DNA of 64,000 bases, taken from positions 18,194-82,193 of the IMG/VR virus record IMGVR_UViG_3300046512_000168, one strand, 5' to 3'. This document shows, piece by piece, positions 30,177 to 37,051 of this stretch. Made by a program: the position numbers and the translations under genes. A model generated the notes under the pieces. The model saw only the letters and a list, made by a program, of their open reading frames with translations. It was not told the origin of the DNA and ran no database searches. The stretch is from a virus. How positions within the stretch are numbered: position 1 is the first letter of the stretch; each line of letters begins with the position of its first letter.

Positions 30177-30201
30177 CAAACACTTAGACATATGCAAGTA
30201 T
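30173..30201 (+). promoter_or_regulatory. Early promoter 11
   Basis: TTGACA at 30173-30178 overlaps the stop of the upstream gene; spacer AACACTTAGACATATGC; AAGTAT at 30196-30201. No palindrome is adjacent. Confidence 0.82.
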
Positions 30202-30231
30202 GATGTGCATATGAAGAACAGGAGCCACATT

Positions 30232-30435
30232 ATGGCACTTATGATTGGATCGCTCTACGACGCGCTGAAGGCAGCGGGAGCATCGGACGAAGCCGCCCGC
30301 AAGGCCGCCGAGGAAGTCGCAACCTATGACGGCAAGGTCCAGAAGACCGAGGGCGACCTGACGTTGCTCAAGTGGATGGTCGGCACGAATATCGCACTCA
30401 CCATCGCCATTCTGTTCAAGGTGTTTTCGCCATGA
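30232..30435 (+). CDS. DUF1640-like small membrane protein
   Basis: The 67-residue product starts at ATG 30232 with AGGAG seven bases upstream. It has the layout of DUF1640 and related short proteins: a helix (LYDALKAAGASDEAARKAAE), a linker and a C-terminal membrane helix (VGTNIALTIAILFKVF). Function is not known. It overlaps the next gene by 4 bp. Confidence 0.72.
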   Translation: MALMIGSLYDALKAAGASDEAARKAAEEVATYDGKVQKTEGDLTLLKWMVGTNIALTIAILFKVFSP

Positions 30436-30713
30436 GCCATCTGGGCCAGGAAGCAGCGGCAACATCGCCGGAGATCGTAGAGCGAAAGCTCTGTATCGTG
30501 ACCTACACATTCGGGGCCAACGGTCCCTGGAATTACTTTTTCGAGCAGCCGCCGGAAGGTGTCAAATTCGTCCACATGGTCGGCGTGTATGTCGGTGAGA
30601 CCGAACGGCATCACCTCGTTACGAGCGACTTTTGCTCGCTGGCGGACGGTAAAGTTATGTCCATACACCCAAAGCACTTCGACAAAGGTTCAGTGACTAT
30701 CGAATTCCTATAG
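30432..30713 (+). CDS. Hypothetical protein
   Basis: The 93-residue protein is beta-rich after a polar N-terminus (ERKLCIVTYTFGANGPWNYF), perhaps a small beta-sandwich. No family recognised. TAGGAGG after its stop serves the next gene. Confidence 0.7.
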   Translation: MSHLGQEAAATSPEIVERKLCIVTYTFGANGPWNYFFEQPPEGVKFVHMVGVYVGETERHHLVTSDFCSLADGKVMSIHPKHFDKGSVTIEFL

Positions 30714-30722
30714 GAGGTTGCC

Positions 30723-31694
30723 ATGGGGCGGCAGTACAGAGATCGGCGGGACACCGCCAAGAACAGCGTCGCGGAGTGGTGCGGAAAGCATGTGGTGCGC
30801 GAGGAGCCGGTGCGCTCTTTCCGCTTCCACGACGTCAAGGTCAAGGCGTCCTACGACAAAGGTAGGAGCGACCTGCGGCCCGGCTTCATCGTCTATTCGC
30901 CAAAGGAAGGGGCTGGCTTTAGCTACACCTCCTTTTACGCGTTCACGCTGACCTGGACGCCAGGCCACATGACCATCGTCGGAGACCTCGGCGAGCTGAC
31001 CATTGTCCACTACCACGCCATGCCGACCTTCGAGGAGGCGTGCAACTGGTTGCAAACCTCGGACTACGACTATCTGCTCGGCAAGGCCAATGTGCAGCGC
31101 GAGTTTGTGCGCGACGACACAATCGAAGACATCTGGCGCGTGATCTCCGAAGAGGCGCTGCAGGCTATCGAGGAAATCAATAAGGAAGTCGCCGGCTGGG
31201 AGAAGGACAAGCCCAAATGGAACAAGCGCGCTGGCATGACGAAAGCCGAGTTTGACGACGAGATGGGTTATTGGGAGCGCAGCAGCCCGCGCAACGACTA
31301 CCGCTTCGAAAGCGTCGATGCGCCCAGGGACCTCAATCGCAATCTGTGGCGCCAGCACGAGGTCGATGGCTGGCGGGTGCCGGATGGTTTTTACTGGGCC
31401 TTCCGCGCCTGGAAGGACCTGCGCCATAGCTTTCATTTCAACGGCACGGATGATCCGGGCGTGCTGATGACGGCCGACGGCATGGCAAGGTTGCGCCGAG
31501 CGCTCGACGAACGCCTGGACGATCAGCTCGAAGACGAAATCGTTGGCTGGGTCTACCGCGATCTCGGCTACGATGATTATTCCCCCTGCCGTGAGTACCC
31601 GCAGCAGGCCTTCTTCCAGATCGCCGCGATGCAGCACGGCATCAATATGCTTCTTGCCCAGCAGCCACAAAAGAAGGAAAAATCAGCCGCGTAG
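30723..31694 (+). CDS. Hypothetical early protein
   Basis: This 323-residue protein is basic at the N-terminus, with an alpha/beta first half (residues 30-115) and a helical second half rich in Trp and Asp (RHSFHFNGTDDPGVLMTADG). A degenerate palindrome occurs at 31040. I do not recognise the family. Two hairpins follow the gene. Confidence 0.78.
   Translation: MGRQYRDRRDTAKNSVAEWCGKHVVREEPVRSFRFHDVKVKASYDKGRSDLRPGFIVYSPKEGAGFSYTSFYAFTLTWTPGHMTIVGDLGELTIVHYHAMPTFEEACNWLQTSDYDYLLGKANVQREFVRDDTIEDIWRVISEEALQAIEEINKEVAGWEKDKPKWNKRAGMTKAEFDDEMGYWERSSPRNDYRFESVDAPRDLNRNLWRQHEVDGWRVPDGFYWAFRAWKDLRHSFHFNGTDDPGVLMTADGMARLRRALDERLDDQLEDEIVGWVYRDLGYDDYSPCREYPQQAFFQIAAMQHGINMLLAQQPQKKEKSAA
31040..31055. 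repeat. Intragenic palindrome, site 23
   Basis: GTGCAACTGGTTGCAA, read in a different frame (C-N-W-L-Q) in the gene at 30723. Confidence 0.6.
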
Positions 31695-31703
31695 CTTCAC
31701 GGC

Positions 31704-31723
31704 ATCCGGTCCCACGACCGGAT
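31704..31723 (+). other. Hairpin after gene at 30723
   Basis: ATCCGGTC at 31704-31711 and GACCGGAT at 31716-31723 form an 8-bp stem. A second hairpin (GGGCA/TGCCC) follows at 31727-31738. There is no U tract, so this may be an RNA stabiliser or weak terminator. Confidence 0.45.
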
Positions 31724-31767
31724 ATCGGGCAGTTGCCCAGGTTAACCTCCCAAGGAAGGAATGAAAC

Positions 31768-32019
31768 ATGATCCGCAAGTTCTATGCTATCTGCGCCCTC
31801 TTCGCATCCATCGCGGTTATCTCCGCGTTGTCCGTCGCTACGCCTGCATTTGCAGCCGGCGCTGGCACCTGCGAGAAGCCGATGAACGGCACCGAAGTCC
31901 AAAAGGGGCAGTGCAAGTTCTATCTGTCCCGCAACGAAGACACCCAGCAGAAGGCCCAGTTCGACAATAAGAGACAGCGCGAAGCCGCCAAGGCGGCCTC
32001 TCGTCCGGCACGGAAATAA
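31768..32019 (+). CDS. Small secreted protein
   Basis: The 83-residue protein has an N-terminal signal peptide (IRKFYAICALFASIAVISAL, cut near AFA-AG). The mature part is polar, with two Cys residues that could pair (GTCEKP and GQCKFY), and a basic end. A periplasmic role such as lysis or superinfection control is possible but not shown. Confidence 0.72.
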   Translation: MIRKFYAICALFASIAVISALSVATPAFAAGAGTCEKPMNGTEVQKGQCKFYLSRNEDTQQKAQFDNKRQREAAKAASRPARK

Positions 32020-32037
32020 CACGGAGCTTTCCGGTTT

Positions 32038-32061
32038 CCTGCCCTTCAGTGGGGCAGGTTT
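32038..32061 (+). terminator. Possible weak terminator
   Basis: CCTGCCC at 32038-32044 and GGGCAGG at 32052-32058 form a stem, followed by TTTCCC. Confidence 0.45.
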
Positions 32062-32100
32062 CCCGAACGTTTCAAGCAGCTAATGAAAGGACAAGGCAGC

Positions 32101-32706
32101 ATGAGATCAGACAGTAGATCACGTATAGCCCTGATGGGCAGCGGCGCAGCGCTCGCCATCGCTATGATGGCCCCTATGCGCGCGGTCAGCGAGAGCATCA
32201 TCACTGAGACAGAGGAAGTGCCGCGCGTGCGCACCGTCTCGCACCCGTACGACGAGGTCAAGGACGACGCCGATATGCGGGAATGGGCCACGAAGGTTGG
32301 CGCGCTGACAGAGGCGCAGGCGCATATCTTCCGCGCCTTCAGGCAGGCCGGCGTCGGCCGTCAGGAGGCCTATGACCAGGCCCTGCAGATCGACCCGGCG
32401 CTGTCTCTGGACGACCTCCAGGCCACGGCCAAGCAGAACCTCATGGAGCGCGCGCCGCGCTATGCCGCAGCCGAGGCGAAGCGCCAGCGCAAGGCCGCCA
32501 AGCTTGCCCGCCAGGCCGCCGGCAATGAGCTGACCGACATCCTTGCTAAGGCGCAGCCTCTGTTCGGCCTCGAAGCGCAGGGGCACATCCCAACGATCGA
32601 GAAGATGCTTGCCGACGGCAAGACCTGGGCGGAGATCGGCGAAGCCATCCACTGGGACGGAGACACCGCTTGGGGATACTATGAGCGATATAAGGCGAGG
32701 GGCTGA
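32101..32706 (+). CDS. Helical protein with C-terminal TWAEIGEAI helix motif
   Basis: The 201-residue protein starts at ATG 32101 after AAAGGACAAGG; ATG 32083 lacks a ribosome-binding site. It is helical, with a charged middle (AAAEAKRQRKAAKLARQAAG). The C-terminal segment ADGKTWAEIGEAIHWDGDTA resembles a helix-turn-helix seen at the ends of several phage proteins. The function is unknown. Residues 9-25 are hydrophobic. Confidence 0.72.
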   Translation: MRSDSRSRIALMGSGAALAIAMMAPMRAVSESIITETEEVPRVRTVSHPYDEVKDDADMREWATKVGALTEAQAHIFRAFRQAGVGRQEAYDQALQIDPALSLDDLQATAKQNLMERAPRYAAAEAKRQRKAAKLARQAAGNELTDILAKAQPLFGLEAQGHIPTIEKMLADGKTWAEIGEAIHWDGDTAWGYYERYKARG

Positions 32707-33401
32707 TGGGAATTCGTATTAGACGCGCCATGGGCTGGGGTATGGAGTGGAATGCCTTTGAGGAGGCAACCACTCTCGACTGCCAGACGCACGAGACCTG
32801 GGATGCCGTCGACGAGGCCATGTGCAAGGCGACCGACGCCGACCTGACGATGACCATGAAGGAGCGAAAGGAGAGCTGGAATACGCGTGGTATCACCGTC
32901 GTCCACGATAATCGTCTGCTGGCGCTCGACATGACATTCGACGACGAAAAGCCTTCTATGGCAGACGGTTACCGTCACCGTGTCGAGCCGAAGCTTGCCG
33001 TGGCTGACGATCTCTGGACGACAGTCTGGAACGGCGACGACATCACGCACGTCATTTTCTGGCCGAACGCGCGGACGGCAAAGAAATGGTTCCGTCGCGA
33101 CGACGATCTCGACTACGCCTTCGAGGCGCAGCGCGACGGGTATGGAGGCGACCCTGCGGCGCGCGATTTCGTCCAGTTCATGAAATTCAATCCGTATCCA
33201 TACTCGAACTACATCATGGAGCCGGATAGCGGAAATCCGCTGGAATGGGTGGCCTTCTTCGAGCTCGATCGCGAATACGAGAAGACGGGTTGGGCACCGG
33301 CTCCGGCAACGGAGCTGCGCTGGTGGCTGCCGAAGCTCAGCATCCTTGATCTGGCTGGCGTCAACAAACTGCGCCCAATGATCGCGCAGTGGTGGTCCTG
33401 A
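32706..33401 (+). CDS. Hypothetical early protein
   Basis: The 231-residue protein is alpha/beta, with an acidic middle and many Trp residues (AVADDLWTTVWNGDDITHVI). No family is recognised. It shares one base with the upstream stop and with the downstream start, so it is in a tightly coupled operon. Confidence 0.75.
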   Translation: MGIRIRRAMGWGMEWNAFEEATTLDCQTHETWDAVDEAMCKATDADLTMTMKERKESWNTRGITVVHDNRLLALDMTFDDEKPSMADGYRHRVEPKLAVADDLWTTVWNGDDITHVIFWPNARTAKKWFRRDDDLDYAFEAQRDGYGGDPAARDFVQFMKFNPYPYSNYIMEPDSGNPLEWVAFFELDREYEKTGWAPAPATELRWWLPKLSILDLAGVNKLRPMIAQWWS

Positions 33402-33589
33402 TGAAGAAGTTCGGCTTCAAACTCAGCATCGACGCCCGCGTGTTCGTCGAAGCACCTGACGCAGAGACGGCTCGCGCCTGGCTGCAGGAAGAGCTGACGG
33501 CAGCGGTCGTGCAGACCCCGACGGAGCTGCCGAACCGCAAGAGGATCACGCTCGAAGTCGCGCTGCAGGGTGCGATAGGGAGGCTGTGA
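33401..33589 (+). CDS. Small ferredoxin-fold-like protein, paralogue A
   Basis: The 62-residue product (MKKFGFKLSIDARVFVEAPD) begins with a strand, then a helix with AETARAWLQEEL. It resembles the genes at 34597 and 34902: each starts with a hydrophobic strand containing A-x-V-x-V-x-A and continues with A-x3-A. The three probably arose by duplication. Confidence 0.68.
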   Translation: MKKFGFKLSIDARVFVEAPDAETARAWLQEELTAAVVQTPTELPNRKRITLEVALQGAIGRL

Positions 33590-33711
33590 TGCAGAACCAG
33601 ATCATCAGAGCCCTCATCAATGGCCTGGCTTGGAACGTCACACGACGTTTGCCCGTATGGGTTTGCGTTGCTATCCTGGCGGCGCTTTATATTTTCGGAG
33701 GACACAAATGA
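33589..33711 (+). CDS. 40-residue membrane peptide
   Basis: ATG 33589 opens 40 codons, with a membrane helix (LPVWVCVAILAALYIFGG) near the C-terminus and basic residues before it. It overlaps the next gene by 4 bp (ATGA), and its last codons contain the GGAGG for that gene. Confidence 0.6.
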   Translation: MQNQIIRALINGLAWNVTRRLPVWVCVAILAALYIFGGHK

Positions 33712-34124
33712 ACTACGATTATACCTCAAAGCGCGACATGAGTGCGCTCGCGGACGAAATCCGTAACACGCCGAAGCTCCGCCGTTCGGTCTTCTATGCG
33801 GCCATCCTCGGCAACCAGATCATGCGCACGCGCTGGTCGCTACACGTGTCGGCATGGATCATCCGCAAGGCGCGCGGCTTGTCGAGAGCCGAGGCATGGT
33901 ACCTCCTCCTGCAGAAGCTGCGAGACTTTGACCCCGACATGATGGCCGGCGCTATCACCGATCTCGCAGATCACGTGGAGAACGGCCACGACAAGGTCGA
34001 CCCGAAATCGGCGGCCGGTCTCAACGGCCCGGAGCTGACCATCGTGTTGCACGCCATGAGCGTCTGTGGCTGGCGTGATCCGCGCGCTGAAATGAACCCT
34101 GTTGCAAACTTGAAGGAGGCATAA
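33708..34124 (+). CDS. Helical hypothetical protein
   Basis: The 138-residue protein starts at ATG 33708 after GGAGG. It is helical (KLRRSVFYAAILGNQIMRTR) and basic in the middle. A half palindrome occurs near its end, at 34090-34105 (NPVAN). Function is unknown. The next gene follows after one base, with AAGGAGG inside its last codons. Confidence 0.75.
   Translation: MNYDYTSKRDMSALADEIRNTPKLRRSVFYAAILGNQIMRTRWSLHVSAWIIRKARGLSRAEAWYLLLQKLRDFDPDMMAGAITDLADHVENGHDKVDPKSAAGLNGPELTIVLHAMSVCGWRDPRAEMNPVANLKEA
34090..34105. repeat. Degenerate half-palindrome, site 24
   Basis: ATGAACCCTGTTGCAA: right half intact, left half decayed, same reading frame (P-V-A) as the others. Confidence 0.35.
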
Positions 34125-34125
34125 G

Positions 34126-34392
34126 ATGAAGACCATCCCGCAAATCCGCGCCCGCATGCATGAACTGGCCGACATCCTAAAGTGCAAGGAGCTGCACGAG
34201 CTGGCCGACGCCACCAAGCGCCGCAAGCCGGTGCGTAGGGCTCCGCCTGTCCATGCCGTCGTCACGACCAAGCTCGCTCAGGAAGTCCGAGACTATGCCG
34301 CTCGCTACCCGTCGGCACACCTGTCCGAGATCGGCTTGAAGTTCGACCTCAATCAAGGCAGGGTTTCAGAAATCTTGGCTGGAAAGCGTTAG
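34126..34392 (+). CDS. HTH protein
   Basis: The 88-residue protein has a basic linker (TKRRKPVRRAPP) and a C-terminal helix-turn-helix: AARYPSAHLSEIGLKFDLNQ then GRVSEILAGKR. This end resembles the DNA-binding part of small phage regulators such as the HNH-associated or MarR-like helix. It is a candidate to bind the inverted repeats just downstream or the dispersed palindrome. Confidence 0.68.
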   Translation: MKTIPQIRARMHELADILKCKELHELADATKRRKPVRRAPPVHAVVTTKLAQEVRDYAARYPSAHLSEIGLKFDLNQGRVSEILAGKR

Positions 34393-34395
34393 CCT

Positions 34396-34444
34396 ACAAC
34401 TGTTAGTTGTTCCATAACGTATGTTATGCGCTCTTTACGAGCGC
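34396..34444. repeat. Three tandem inverted repeats
   Basis: ACAACT-GTT-AGTTGT at 34396-34410, ATAAC-GTAT-GTTAT at 34414-34427 and GCGCTC-TTTAC-GAGCGC at 34428-34444 lie end to end after the HTH gene. They may be binding sites, or hairpins that slow RNA decay. Confidence 0.6.
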
Positions 34445-34453
34445 ACTGAAGGG

Positions 34454-34474
34454 GCCGGGGTGACCGGCTCTTTT
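34454..34474 (+). terminator. Rho-independent terminator
   Basis: GCCGG at 34454-34458, loop GGTGA, CCGGC at 34464-34468, then TCTTTT. Confidence 0.7.
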
Positions 34475-34519
34475 CGAGCTGTTTGGGGAGAAGCCGAACC
34501 ATAGCACGATCGCAGCGGA

Positions 34520-34535
34520 TTGCAACCCGTTGCGT
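34520..34535. promoter_or_regulatory. Palindromic site 25, upstream of promoter 12
   Basis: TTGCAACCCGTTGCGT, with the last two bases off consensus, 8 bp before the -35 box. Confidence 0.72.
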
Positions 34536-34543
34536 TTTATTAG

Positions 34544-34572
34544 TTGACAAACACTCATACATATGACAGTAT
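34544..34572 (+). promoter_or_regulatory. Early promoter 12
   Basis: TTGACA at 34544-34549, spacer AACACTCATACATATGA, and CAGTAT at 34567-34572. The spacer matches promoter 4. Confidence 0.82.
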
Positions 34573-34596
34573 GAAACATAGGAAAAGGAGGCGGGA

Positions 34597-34902
34597 ATGA
34601 ACCTTTACAACGCAGACATACTGATCAAGGCAACGGTCTACGTGAAGGCCGAGAGCGAGGAAGAGGCGCAAGAAAAGGTCCTCAAGCTCAATGGGCTCTG
34701 CCTGGAGCTGTCCGAGGACGAGCACGCCGAGCTGCCGATCACCGGCATGACCTACAACAACCCCGATCTGCCAGACATCAGCCTCTCACCGGCCGTGACG
34801 GTCGGTTACGCGGACCCTATCCAGGTGGTCGAGGAAGATATCGACGCTGACCCGGAGGATCGCACCCTCCCCGGCGACGACAATGAGCCGGAGGACGCTT
34901 GA
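34597..34902 (+). CDS. Ferredoxin-fold-like protein, paralogue B
   Basis: The 101-residue protein begins MNLYNADILIKATVYVKAES, then EEEAQEKVLKL, matching paralogues A and C. The second half is acidic and ends in DDNEPEDA. It starts after AAAAGGAGG. It is adjacent to paralogue C and shares one base with its start. Confidence 0.72.
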   Translation: MNLYNADILIKATVYVKAESEEEAQEKVLKLNGLCLELSEDEHAELPITGMTYNNPDLPDISLSPAVTVGYADPIQVVEEDIDADPEDRTLPGDDNEPEDA

Positions 34903-35171
34903 TGCGCGAATATACCTTTGACCTGACACTGAAAGCAGCCGTCACCGTGAAGGCGGAGAACGCCGACCAGGCGCTGGCGATGGTGCAGACCGTGTTCGAA
35001 TGTGCCGACTGCAACGGCGGTGCCTGGCCGAATGGCGAGCCCGTCTTATTCGAGGCGTCCCTCGATCAGCGGCCAGACATCGGCATGATCGACGGCGAAG
35101 ACGCCAGCATCCAGACCTTACGCGAGTGGGACGAGTTGCGCGAAGAGGAACAAGGCAGGATTGGTGACTGA
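34902..35171 (+). CDS. Ferredoxin-fold-like protein, paralogue C
   Basis: The 89-residue product begins MREYTFDLTLKAAVTVKAEN and continues ADQALAMVQTVF. The start is ATG 34902; TTG 34899 is possible but less likely. The sequence is closest to paralogue B. The end is acidic. Function is unknown. Confidence 0.72.
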   Translation: MREYTFDLTLKAAVTVKAENADQALAMVQTVFECADCNGGAWPNGEPVLFEASLDQRPDIGMIDGEDASIQTLREWDELREEEQGRIGD

Positions 35172-35560
35172 TGGACAACCTAATCGTTCGAAAGCGTGTG
35201 CTAATGAACAACGAGAACGTGCCACCTCCGAAACCGGAACAAGACTGGTACATGCGCTGGCCGAACGGATCGGAAGTCTACGCGGCCGGCGGCACGGGGC
35301 AGATCGAGCAGCAGCTCGGATGGGTTATCCGACGCGGAGCCGAGCACCTGGCTTTCCAGCGCACGGGCCCAGGTGAGGACGACATAAAATTCGCCGGCAG
35401 TGCGCCGGATGCGTCCTCGGCTATAGTCAAGCTGGGCGGCAAACTCTGGACTATCGGCTACAAGCCGCCTAGTCCCGCGCCCGCAAAGTCCCCTTCCCAG
35501 ACAGCATCTTCCGAACATCTGCCGGCGATAAGGAAAAGAGTTCGCCAGCCTTCTCAATAG
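35171..35560 (+). CDS. Hypothetical protein with two RKRV motifs
   Basis: The 129-residue protein begins MDNLIVRKRVL and contains PAIRKRVRQPSQ at its end, so the basic motif occurs at both termini. The middle has DWYMRWPNGSEVYAAGGTGQ and a beta-rich part, then a Pro/Ser-rich linker. ATG 35204 is an alternative start. The last 92 bases overlap the minus-strand gene. Confidence 0.72.
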   Translation: MDNLIVRKRVLMNNENVPPPKPEQDWYMRWPNGSEVYAAGGTGQIEQQLGWVIRRGAEHLAFQRTGPGEDDIKFAGSAPDASSAIVKLGGKLWTIGYKPPSPAPAKSPSQTASSEHLPAIRKRVRQPSQ

Positions 35561-35831
35561 ACATGCCGTATTCAACGTATGTCTTCATCTTCTGGTACTC
35601 GGACGCGGTCATCAGGGGGCCGATTTCATCTATGAAAGTCTCGGCGATCTTTTCCTTTACCGCGCCCAGATGTTCGTCTGGGTTGTTGAAGCCCATGCGC
35701 TCGAAGGCGCTGCGCAACACCCGGTCAAGCATCATCGGCCGCTTGTATCCCAGAGGCACGATGGTCGAAGATAGCGCGCCAGCGAGGCGCTGCACGAGTC
35801 TCGGTTTTTCGGTCATCACCATACTGTTCAT
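35469..35831 (-). CDS. Minus-strand HTH protein, candidate regulator
   Basis: This is the only gene on the minus strand. The 120-residue product starts at ATG (35831) because AAGGAAG lies just upstream on that strand; a TTG at 35849 is in frame. The N-terminal 60 residues are helical and basic (KPRLVQRLAGALSSTIVPLG), and the C-terminus has a helix-turn-helix (GMSIEKAGELFSLSPADVRK, then MLSGKG). A palindrome lies between it and the next divergent gene. It may regulate the palindrome system, perhaps acting as a repressor, but it could also be unrelated. Confidence 0.72.
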   Translation of the reverse strand: MNSMVMTEKPRLVQRLAGALSSTIVPLGYKRPMMLDRVLRSAFERMGFNNPDEHLGAVKEKIAETFIDEIGPLMTASEYQKMKTYVEYGMSIEKAGELFSLSPADVRKMLSGKGTLRARD

Positions 35832-35939
35832 CTTGTTTTCTTCCTTCAATACAGTCCGATTTACTGTTCGTCCACTCTAAAGCGCCCACGGTTAACAGTT
35901 TGATAACGCTAGATTTTACAGATGTAGGGGACAATTCCA

Positions 35940-35955
35940 GTGCAACGCGTTGCAG
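35940..35955. promoter_or_regulatory. Palindromic site 26 in divergent region
   Basis: GTGCAACGCGTTGCAG, in the 182-bp gap between the minus-strand HTH gene and early promoter 13. Confidence 0.78.
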
Positions 35956-35960
35956 TATAT

Positions 35961-35989
35961 TTGACAAACACTTTAATATATGGGATAGT
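35961..35989 (+). promoter_or_regulatory. Early promoter 13
   Basis: TTGACA at 35961-35966, spacer AACACTTTAATATATGG, and GATAGT at 35984-35989. Confidence 0.87.
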
Positions 35990-36013
35990 GATCTTATCAA
36001 AGGAGGGCTACAT

Positions 36014-36220
36014 ATGCTAAGCATCACTAGCAGGGCAACCAAGAGAGACGTGCTTCTCGAAATAGATAAGGATTACAGTCGTCGCGGCTGCAGCTACGTG
36101 GTCTTCGCCAACGGCATTCCCGTCGACGGCGCGGCCACGATCATCAAGGCCAAGCGCGCCGCTAATGCTTTCGTCGGGGAACACGTGTTCGATCTCAAAG
36201 AGGCCCGCGTCCACGCATAA
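36014..36220 (+). CDS. Small hypothetical protein
   Basis: The 68-residue protein starts at ATG 36014, after AGGAGG at 36001-36006. It has a helix with basic residues (SRATKRDVLLEIDKDYSRRG), a strand and a C-terminal helix. It might be a small nucleic-acid-binding domain but is unassigned. Confidence 0.72.
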   Translation: MLSITSRATKRDVLLEIDKDYSRRGCSYVVFANGIPVDGAATIIKAKRAANAFVGEHVFDLKEARVHA

Positions 36221-36222
36221 AA

Positions 36223-36238
36223 TTGAAACCCGTTGCAA
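36223..36238. promoter_or_regulatory. Palindromic site 27
   Basis: TTGAAACCCGTTGCAA, between two genes and just upstream of a ribosome-binding site. Confidence 0.7.
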
Positions 36239-36255
36239 CAGAAAGGTAACAACCA

Positions 36256-36729
36256 ATGACCACCATCTCCCCTGCCCCGCCCAGCAAATGGGCACTCTTT
36301 CGCCACTCGGTGGTCGCGGGGTTCAGGCGCGCCTCGGCCTGGCTCTGGCGGGGCTTTAAAGATTTGTGGGAATTTTTCGCACCCTACGCGCTAGTCCTCG
36401 GCGCCATTCTTCTTTTCGCCCTGCTCTCGCATCTCGACGATCCGGAGCTGAAGACGCCGCTCAGCATCGTCCGCGTTGTCGTCATAATGACCGGGCTCTG
36501 GGGTGTGGACCTGGCCGCCAAGCGGGCGCAGGCAAAAGCCAATGCCAATTACGCCGATAAGCTCTTCGACTTCGTCATCGAAGATCGGGACGCCTCGATC
36601 AGCGTGGTCACCACCACGTCGCCGGAACTGCTGGCGCTCAAGGACGCCATCCCTGGCTTTCTGGCAGGCCACGCAGCGCTGCAGAAGGAAGTCATAGAGC
36701 TGCGGGCGAAGGTCAAAGCAGATGAGTAA
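36256..36729 (+). CDS. Two-helix membrane protein with coiled-coil C-terminus
   Basis: The 157-residue protein has hydrophobic helices at about 43-58 (YALVLGAILLFALLSH) and 72-86 (VRVVVIMTGLWGVDL), then a helical cytoplasmic region ending in a short coiled coil (HAALQKEVIELRAKVKADE). It overlaps the next gene by 8 bp. Function is unknown. Confidence 0.75.
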   Translation: MTTISPAPPSKWALFRHSVVAGFRRASAWLWRGFKDLWEFFAPYALVLGAILLFALLSHLDDPELKTPLSIVRVVVIMTGLWGVDLAAKRAQAKANANYADKLFDFVIEDRDASISVVTTTSPELLALKDAIPGFLAGHAALQKEVIELRAKVKADE

Positions 36730-37051
36730 CGAGCGCGCTATCCAGATCGAGGAGCGGCGCGTAGAGGCCCTGGCCGCTAAATACGCCCCGCCCAAATCCC
36801 CCGAATACGAAACGTCGACGCCTCGCCTGAAGAAGTTCGGTGGCGACATGCTGAATATCTCCTACCCGGAGATGGTGCAGCTCTCCGAAACGCTTGCGTT
36901 TCATCTGCACGCCGTTGCCGGTGTCACCGTCGGCCCCCACGACCTGGCCTCGGCCTTCTTCAAGACCGTCGAGACTATGAACTCCCTTCCAACTGAGAAG
37001 CCTGCCGAGAACACCTCTTCGGACAGGCGTAGCAAAGGAAATACCTGGTGA
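36722..37051 (+). CDS. Hypothetical protein before thyX
   Basis: The 109-residue product is helical, with a polar N-terminus (MSNERAIQIEERRVEALAAK) and a Ser/Pro-rich end. It overlaps thyX by 4 bp and is probably co-translated with it. Confidence 0.72.
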   Translation: MSNERAIQIEERRVEALAAKYAPPKSPEYETSTPRLKKFGGDMLNISYPEMVQLSETLAFHLHAVAGVTVGPHDLASAFFKTVETMNSLPTEKPAENTSSDRRSKGNTW

